In this document: positions 15,168 to 20,019 of the stretch, in pieces
How positions within the stretch are numbered: position 1 is the first letter of the stretch
Layout of the letters: each line of letters opens with the position of its first letter
Source of the DNA: an uncultured Alphaproteobacteria bacterium
Lineage (GTDB): Bacteria; Pseudomonadota; Alphaproteobacteria; RF32; CAG-239
NCBI GenBank assembly: GCA_934271195.1
Contig: CAKQRB010000063.1
Coordinates: 1-20,019 of the forward strand
Length of the DNA stretch: 20,019 nucleotides
Reading direction: 5' to 3'
Notes under the pieces: model-generated
Databases searched by the model: none
The model's input: the letters and a program-made list of their open reading frames with translations, nothing else
Told to the model about the DNA's origin: nothing
Made by a program: the position numbers and the translations under genes

Positions 15168-16225
15168 TTGATTTTAAAGATATAACCGTTGTTGTGCAAG
15201 GCGCTGTTTCACCGGAGCTTACGCCCGTGTGCCTTCAAAGTGTGCGGCACAAACTTCCTGGCGCCGGAATTATTTTGTCAACTTGGGAGGGAACAGATGT
15301 TTCCGGACTGGATTGTGATACGGTTATATTGAATAAAGATCCCGGAGCTGTGGCTCCCATGTACTCTGCCGATAAAAATTTGGGAAACAAACCTAACAAT
15401 ATTAACCGGCAGATTGTTTCGACCAAAGCAGGGTTGGAAAAGGTCACGACCAAATATGCTTTAAAACTGCGTACGGATTTTGAAATCAGAGAAATAGGTT
15501 TTTTGCGACATTTTGATAAATATCCGAAATCAAGTAATGAAATGAAAATCTTTTCTCGCCGGATTGTTATGGTTTTAGGTGACAAACCTGCACAAAAGAT
15601 GTTTTTTCCTTATGATTTTATATCATTCGGTTTGGCAAAAGATATGCTGTTACTTTGGGATGTTCCCTTGCAGACAAAAACAGATGCCGAATGGTTTTTG
15701 TCTCACCGACCGGTAAATGAAGAAATGTATAAATTTATTCAAGGTAATTTTCGTTACATTCCGGAGCAACATATCTGGCTGTCCTGTTTGAGCAAGAAGT
15801 TTCCACAGGTCTATGAGACAATAGAAGATTGTTCCAATGTAACGGAAGAAGGCGTAAAACTGACAGAACAGTCTTTTGCTAATAATCTGATTTGTCTGGA
15901 TTTCAAACAATATGGAATCCATCCGTTGAAAGACAGTTTATTTTGGTTATACGGCAAAAAAATATTTCATGTTCAAACGTATGAAGAATGGTTGTCTTTA
16001 TATCAAAAATACTGCGATCCGGATTTTAAAATGCCATTGCGTTATTGCTATGAAGAATTGTTGCAGATTTCTCGATATAAGGAAAAATTCTATAAACATC
16101 GTTACGCATTGGCCGAAAAGAAAAAACTGAAAAAGAAGTTAGGAGAAGGCTTAAAATGTTTCAGCTACAGTTTGTTGATATTTCTTAAAAGCCTGACCCG
16201 TCTGCATAAGCTAATATTTAGATAA
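15164..16225 (+). CDS. WavE-family polysaccharide synthesis protein (probable glycosyltransferase)
   Basis: The 353-aa protein matches the WavE lipopolysaccharide-synthesis family in its N-terminal half. It has ITVVVQGAVSPELTPVCLQS (7-26), GIILSTWEGTDVSGLD (35-50), VILNKDPG (54-61), NINRQIVSTKAGL (79-91) and YALKLRTDFEI (98-108), the last with the R-x-D that resembles a metal/nucleotide-binding motif. WavE is needed for core oligosaccharide synthesis in Vibrio cholerae, and its relatives occur in capsule and O-antigen loci. The C-terminus (about 330-353) is basic then hydrophobic and probably membrane-associated. AAAGGA lies upstream of the ATG, which overlaps the SGNH stop (ATGA). The precise sugar is unknown. 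Confidence 0.85.
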   Translation: MIDFKDITVVVQGAVSPELTPVCLQSVRHKLPGAGIILSTWEGTDVSGLDCDTVILNKDPGAVAPMYSADKNLGNKPNNINRQIVSTKAGLEKVTTKYALKLRTDFEIREIGFLRHFDKYPKSSNEMKIFSRRIVMVLGDKPAQKMFFPYDFISFGLAKDMLLLWDVPLQTKTDAEWFLSHRPVNEEMYKFIQGNFRYIPEQHIWLSCLSKKFPQVYETIEDCSNVTEEGVKLTEQSFANNLICLDFKQYGIHPLKDSLFWLYGKKIFHVQTYEEWLSLYQKYCDPDFKMPLRYCYEELLQISRYKEKFYKHRYALAEKKKLKKKLGEGLKCFSYSLLIFLKSLTRLHKLIFR

Positions 16226-16247
16226 AACAATAAACTAAACAAAAAAT

Positions 16248-16275
16248 CGTAGAAAAGGCAACAGCCCTTTCTGCG
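16248..16275 (+). other. Hairpin in the gap before licD
   Basis: CGTAGAAAAGG (16248-16258) and CCCTTTCTGCG (16265-16275) form an 11-position stem with one wobble and one mismatch around a six-base loop. No U tract follows on the plus strand, so it is not a normal terminator there. It sits in the largest gap of the locus (77 bases) and might stabilise or pause the transcript before licD. Confidence 0.35.
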
Positions 16276-16302
16276 TATTCTTAAAAACATAAAGGTGGAC
16301 TA

Positions 16303-17349
16303 ATGGTAAGTAAAAGAAGAAAAGAAAAAATGAGCTGGTCTGAAAGTTTGCTTTACAAGTACAGCAAGACTTACCGGCAAATTTGGCGAAATAAGGAAGT
16401 ATTGGAAGATATCAAGGCTCAGAACGTTCAGACGCAGATAATGCTTCAGACTTGGGCAAACAAACCGGCGGGAGCCGGATTAAGCGTTTCCGAATTTGTT
16501 TCTTTTCTTAATTATACGGTTGATATCACCAAACTTCCGCCGGCAAAAGGAAAAATGCGTGCGCTGCAACTGGCAGATTCAGAAATTTTGCGGATATTTG
16601 ATGAGGTCTGCCAAAAGCACGGTTTGCAATATTGGCTGGATTTCGGCACGCTTCTTGGGGCGGTTCGTCATCAGGGCTTTATCCCTTGGGATGATGACAT
16701 GGATGTCGCTATGCCGCGGGAAAGCTACAACCGCCTTTTTGACATTTTGGAAGAAGAGTTTAACGGAACCGAGCTCCATTTTTACGGAAAATACGGCACT
16801 TTTATGAAATGGGACAATTTTATTCGGATTTCTTATCGGGGAACTTATCTTAATCTGGACATTTTTCCTTACGACTTTTACTACAAACCCCTGAAGACGG
16901 ATGAAGAAAAACAACATTTGGCTCAAAAAATGATTGCGGGCAGGGAGTATTATAATCAGAATTTTGCTCGGATTAAGGAAAACGAAGCCGGTTTAACAGC
17001 ATTCAGAAAACAGCTTTCTGAATATACCTTCAAAAATATATGCAATGGAAAACAAGCGAAAAAGCCTGAGAGCCAGAGCCGCCCCGCCATTTTTAAAGGA
17101 ATTGAAAATTGGGCGTATTTCAAGCCGTATTTTTATGATTATGATGATATTTTTCCATTGCAAAAAGCAAAATTTGAAGGCATGGAGTTTAGTGTGCCCT
17201 ACAATCATAATAAGTATCTTACGCATATTTACGGTAACTACTGGAGCTTTCCTGAAAATCTAAATCGCCATGAAGGCGTGTTCCTGTCCGGAATACCGGA
17301 TAACATTGATGAAATAACCACAAAATTACAAGCAATAAGGATAAAATAG
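16303..17349 (+). CDS. LicD-family phosphotransferase (phosphocholine-type transferase to glycan)
   Basis: LicD proteins move a phosphorylated alcohol, classically phosphocholine, from its CDP form onto a surface sugar. The 348-aa protein has a coiled, polar N-terminus (to about residue 80) and then the family core: HGLQYWLDFGTLLGAVRHQG (106-125) with D113, and IPWDDDMDVAM (127-137) with D130, D131, D132 and D134. The C-terminal part has the YGNYWSFPENLNRH-type ending of many LicD proteins. AAAGGTGG lies just before the ATG; a second ATG at 16330 is possible but has a weaker site. A kinase, a LicC-like nucleotidyltransferase and a methyltransferase in the same locus support a CDP-alcohol pathway. 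The actual group transferred cannot be read from the sequence. Confidence 0.9.
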   Translation: MVSKRRKEKMSWSESLLYKYSKTYRQIWRNKEVLEDIKAQNVQTQIMLQTWANKPAGAGLSVSEFVSFLNYTVDITKLPPAKGKMRALQLADSEILRIFDEVCQKHGLQYWLDFGTLLGAVRHQGFIPWDDDMDVAMPRESYNRLFDILEEEFNGTELHFYGKYGTFMKWDNFIRISYRGTYLNLDIFPYDFYYKPLKTDEEKQHLAQKMIAGREYYNQNFARIKENEAGLTAFRKQLSEYTFKNICNGKQAKKPESQSRPAIFKGIENWAYFKPYFYDYDDIFPLQKAKFEGMEFSVPYNHNKYLTHIYGNYWSFPENLNRHEGVFLSGIPDNIDEITTKLQAIRIK

Positions 17350-17350
17350 T

Positions 17351-17998
17351 ATGGTAGATGATAAAGTTTATTGGGAAAATTTTTATGCTCAGGCCAAAAT
17401 GCCGTTCAAACCGTCATTGTTTTCACGTTTTGTAAAGGACAATTATCTTCGTCGCAATGATTTATTGATTGAGCTTGGGTGCGGAAACGGGCGTGACGCA
17501 TTTTATTTTGCCCAAAGCGGAATTAACACTACTGCTGTTGATCAGTGCTCGGAAGAAATCAAACATCTTAATGAAATAAAACAACAAGATAATCTGCAAT
17601 TTGAATGCGGAGACTTTACAAATTTATCTGACGACAGAATGTTTAATGCGGTCTATTCGCGCTTTACGCTTCATTCCATTGCCGAAGAGCAGGAAGACAA
17701 GGTTTTCAAATGGGCGTCAAATGTTTTAAGCAAATCTGGCTATATGTGCATTGAGGTCCGCGGGATGCAAAATGAATTATACATGAAAGGCAAACCGGTT
17801 GATGGTCAGGAGAATGCTTTTATATATGAGAATCATTACCGTCGCTTTCTCGATATGGTAAAAACTTGTAAAAAATTGGAAAGAAATGATTTAAAAGTCA
17901 AACTGTGCGTTGAGAAAAAAGGCTTTTCCCCGTTTAACGGCAAAGACGAAACCTTTATGAGAATCATCGCCCAAAAAGAAAAAAACAAATTTTATTAG
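17351..17998 (+). CDS. Class I SAM-dependent methyltransferase
   Basis: The 215-aa protein has a single Rossmann-type methyltransferase domain. Motif I is LLIELGCGNGRDAFYFA (38-54), followed by the acidic AVD (62-64) that binds the SAM ribose, ECGDFTNL in the next strand-loop and SKSGYMCIEVRG as a late strand. The N-terminal YWENFYAQ is typical of small-molecule or sugar methyltransferases of this kind. It begins one base after the licD stop, with AAGGA nine bases upstream, so the two are cotranslated. It could methylate a sugar, or the phosphoalcohol head group (for example an ethanolamine-to-choline type step). This is inference from position only. It is the last gene of the locus before an independent promoter. 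Confidence 0.85.
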   Translation: MVDDKVYWENFYAQAKMPFKPSLFSRFVKDNYLRRNDLLIELGCGNGRDAFYFAQSGINTTAVDQCSEEIKHLNEIKQQDNLQFECGDFTNLSDDRMFNAVYSRFTLHSIAEEQEDKVFKWASNVLSKSGYMCIEVRGMQNELYMKGKPVDGQENAFIYENHYRRFLDMVKTCKKLERNDLKVKLCVEKKGFSPFNGKDETFMRIIAQKEKNKFY

Positions 17999-18040
17999 AT
18001 TTTTCAAAATTTTTATAATGTGGACTATCTGGGCTCTGGC

Positions 18041-18069
18041 TTGCAAAAAAAGACAGAGTCTGTTATTAT
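18041..18069 (+). promoter_or_regulatory. Sigma-70-type promoter of the ABC exporter gene
   Basis: TTGCAA (18041-18046) and TATTAT (18064-18069) have an ideal 17-base spacer. Transcription would start near 18076, giving a leader of about 22 bases before the ATG at 18098. A further TATAAT at 18014-18019 lacks a good -35. Confidence 0.6.
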
Positions 18070-18081
18070 GTGCGCATAATA
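18053..18081. promoter_or_regulatory. Paired palindromes over the exporter promoter, possible operators
   Basis: ACAGA-G-TCTGT (18053-18063) fills most of the -35/-10 spacer. Immediately after it, TATTATG-TGCG-CATAATA (18064-18081) covers the -10 and the predicted start site. Both have perfect arms. Their place would suit a repressor; the second could also form a hairpin at the 5' end of the mRNA. Confidence 0.4.
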
Positions 18082-18097
18082 GACAATGAAGGTTAAT

Positions 18098-19861
18098 ATG
18101 TTTGCAAAAATAAAAAACAAAATCAACAACTTGTATGTTGTTCAAAACTATCGTAAAATGCTGCCTTATGTAAAGCCTTATTGGGTCAGGGCGATTTTGG
18201 CCGTTTTGATTACTATACCGATCGGCTCGATGGATGCCGTCATTGCCTGGTCGCTCAAGCCGTATATGGATGTGGTCATGGTGGAAAAAAGCACCGCGGC
18301 AACATCTTATATTCCGCTTCTGATTATCTTGTTCAGTACCTTGCAGAGTCTGCTTAACTATACCGCAACGTATCTGAACACCTGGGTCGGGCGCAAAATC
18401 GCCAATGATGTTAAGATAGATTTGTTTGACAAGCTGATGACTTATGAGGCGTCTTTTTTTGACAAATCAAATTCGGGGGATATCCAGTTTCGTTTCAATC
18501 AGGACGTCGATTTGGCTTGCAACGGCCTCTTGTCTAATATGAAGCTTTTTACCACCCGCGTTTTTTCGTCAATTTCGCTGATTTGCGTTTTGTTTTACAA
18601 TTCATGGCAGCTGGCAATTGTCGCTGTTGTTGTGCTTTTAGGGGCTTTATATCCGCTGACAACGGTTCGCCGCCGTATCAAATCCGTTATGGACAAGACC
18701 ATTTTTTCAGGTTCTGCCGTTATGACGCATTATAACGAAACCTTTGCCGGCAACCGGATTATTACTTCGTACAATCTTTATGACTATCAGGGCAAACGTT
18801 TTCGCAACACGCTGCAAACCGTATTTAAAATGGGCATTAAAATGATTCAGCGTACCGGCATGATGTCGCCGCTGATGCATTTGGTTATCTCTTTCGGTAT
18901 TGCCGGCGTCATCTGGCTGGGTAGTTATTTGATTGTCCATCATGAGATTACGGCCGGAAACTTTGTTTCTTTTATCACGGCGCTGATTATGCTGTATAAT
19001 CCGATAAAGTCTATCGGCAATAACTACAACAACGTCCAAATGGCGCTTATGGCAATGGAGCGGGTCTTCGGGCTGTTGGAACAACAACCGGCGATTCATA
19101 ACAAACCGGATGCCAAATCTCTGACTGAAGTCAAAAAAGAAATCTTTTATGACCATGTCTGCTTTGAATATTTGAAAGACAAACCTGTTTTGAAAGATGT
19201 CAGCCTTAAAGTCAAAGTAGGGCAGACCATTGCCTTTGTCGGAAACTCAGGCGGCGGCAAAACCACCATGGTCAACCTGCTGCCCCGATTTTATGATGTC
19301 AAATCCGGAGCGGTAAAAATCGACGGCGTTGATGTCCGCGATTTGGATTTAATCTCTTTGCGTGACAAAATAGCCATCGTTTTTCAGGACAATTTCCTGT
19401 TTGCAGGCACAATCCGCGATAATATTCTGCTCGGAGATGAAAACGCATCGGAAGAACAAATCAAACAAGCTGTAAAAAGTGCTTGTTTGGAAGAATTTAT
19501 TTCAGGGTTGGAAAAAGGGCTTGATACTGAAATCGGCGAACGCGGCGTATTGCTCTCTGGTGGTCAAAAACAGCGCATTGCCATTGCTCGCGCTTTTATT
19601 AAAAATGCGCCGATTGTTATTTTGGATGAGGCAACCTCGGCTTTAGATAACAAGTCGGAAGCTGTTGTACAAGAGGCTATTGACAATTTGATGAAAGACC
19701 GGACGGTGTTTATTATCGCCCACCGCCTGTCTACGGTCCGAAATGCTGATAAAATTGTGGTCGTTAATTATGGCGAGATTGCAGAAATCGGCAGCCATGA
19801 AGAACTTATGCAAAAAGAAAATAGCATTTACGGTTCGCTCTATCGAACACAATTAAGATAA
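18098..19861 (+). CDS. MsbA-type ABC exporter (fused membrane and ATPase domains)
   Basis: This half-transporter of 587 aa works as a homodimer in the inner membrane. It flips lipid A-core or another lipid-linked glycan using ATP. Six hydrophobic segments (about residues 30-300) include the GDIQFRFNQDVD coupling region. The ATPase has Walker A GNSGGGKTT (382-390), Q-loop Q430, signature LSGGQ (486-490), Walker B IVILDE (506-511) and H542. All key residues are intact, and the length is close to E. coli MsbA (582). An ATG at 18086 is in frame, but GAAGG lies five bases before the ATG at 18098, so that start is preferred. It has its own promoter after the glycan locus. It may be the locus's flippase (PglK-like) or the general lipid A exporter; both fit. 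Confidence 0.93.
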   Translation: MFAKIKNKINNLYVVQNYRKMLPYVKPYWVRAILAVLITIPIGSMDAVIAWSLKPYMDVVMVEKSTAATSYIPLLIILFSTLQSLLNYTATYLNTWVGRKIANDVKIDLFDKLMTYEASFFDKSNSGDIQFRFNQDVDLACNGLLSNMKLFTTRVFSSISLICVLFYNSWQLAIVAVVVLLGALYPLTTVRRRIKSVMDKTIFSGSAVMTHYNETFAGNRIITSYNLYDYQGKRFRNTLQTVFKMGIKMIQRTGMMSPLMHLVISFGIAGVIWLGSYLIVHHEITAGNFVSFITALIMLYNPIKSIGNNYNNVQMALMAMERVFGLLEQQPAIHNKPDAKSLTEVKKEIFYDHVCFEYLKDKPVLKDVSLKVKVGQTIAFVGNSGGGKTTMVNLLPRFYDVKSGAVKIDGVDVRDLDLISLRDKIAIVFQDNFLFAGTIRDNILLGDENASEEQIKQAVKSACLEEFISGLEKGLDTEIGERGVLLSGGQKQRIAIARAFIKNAPIVILDEATSALDNKSEAVVQEAIDNLMKDRTVFIIAHRLSTVRNADKIVVVNYGEIAEIGSHEELMQKENSIYGSLYRTQLR

Positions 19862-20019
19862 ACAAAGAGCCTCTGAATGAACTGTCCTTTTTCTTTTAGC
19901 ATTGTTGCTTGACATAATATTGTATGTTATTGTTTTTGCTTTTCTTTTTTGTGCATGATTTTTGAAATTCTGGCATAAACGGAAAATCGCCGGCAAATTT
20001 TTGTCTTTGATTTTTGTAT
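19862..20019. other. Right-edge region after the exporter gene
   Basis: It is AT-rich. No strong hairpin terminator follows the exporter, only T-rich runs. An exact TTGACA (19909-19914) has no -10 at a proper distance. On the minus strand all three frames are open at the window edge, one giving a Lys-rich end (ARISKIMHKKEKQKQ, stop at 19927), so a convergent gene may enter here, but I cannot tell which frame is real. Confidence 0.4.

Noticed and set aside
18453..18470. T7 run in the ABC exporter gene as a second phase-variable tract
   Set aside because: Runs of seven A or T are frequent in this AT-rich sequence and the exporter is probably essential, so it is not a convincing contingency tract.
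19909..19914. TTGACA near the right edge as a promoter
   Set aside because: No acceptable -10 lies at 16-18 bases on the same strand.
1..20019. CRISPR arrays, tRNA/rRNA genes, insertion sequences and prophage genes
   Set aside because: I looked for repeat-spacer patterns, tRNA-like segments and transposase or integrase motifs on both strands and found none.

Overview
The window looks like chromosomal DNA of an AT-rich alphaproteobacterium, probably an uncultured or host-associated lineage. The clues are an alphaproteobacterial-style AlaRS, a type I methionine aminopeptidase with the H-D-A-P-N variant of its active-site loop that is common in Alphaproteobacteria, and the map-radC gene pair. 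These are family-level impressions from reading the proteins; no database search was possible.

Positions 1-7681 are mostly housekeeping. They hold a possible tiny cationic peptide at the left edge, an unrecognised Lys-rich 186-aa protein with a good terminator, alaS and a TspO/MBR membrane protein on the minus strand, then map and radC as a plus-strand pair. A Pif1-type helicase follows, with a C-terminal WYL-like domain. Identical 14-bp direct repeats flank the helicase.

Positions 7682-17998 are a surface-glycan locus, all on the plus strand, with ten tightly packed genes, many overlapping by 4-17 bases. In order: a HIGH-type nucleotidyltransferase, a probable glycosyltransferase, an APH/choline-kinase-like phosphotransferase, a fused NTP-transferase/HAD protein, GDP-mannose 4,6-dehydratase, a GT-B glycosyltransferase, a left-handed beta-helix acyltransferase, an SGNH hydrolase-like protein, a WavE-family protein and LicD. 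A SAM methyltransferase follows licD. The 314-base leader carries a candidate ops/JUMPstart-like element (CGGTAGCGT next to a small hairpin). That would fit control of a long operon by an RfaH/NusG-paralogue antiterminator.

Positions 18041-19861 hold an MsbA-type ABC exporter with its own promoter, over which two small palindromes are laid. It may flip the glycan-lipid product or lipid A.

The main points of interest are three. A nine-G homopolymer lies in the SGNH gene just before its catalytic Asp/His, so a one-base slip either way truncates the protein, which is the layout of a phase-variable contingency gene. The locus has a LicA/LicC/LicD-like set, with a HAD domain fused to the LicC-like enzyme and a methyltransferase next to licD, suggesting a phosphocholine-like or novel phospho-group decoration. 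The ops-like leader is the third. No RNA genes, CRISPR arrays, insertion sequences or transposases were seen.
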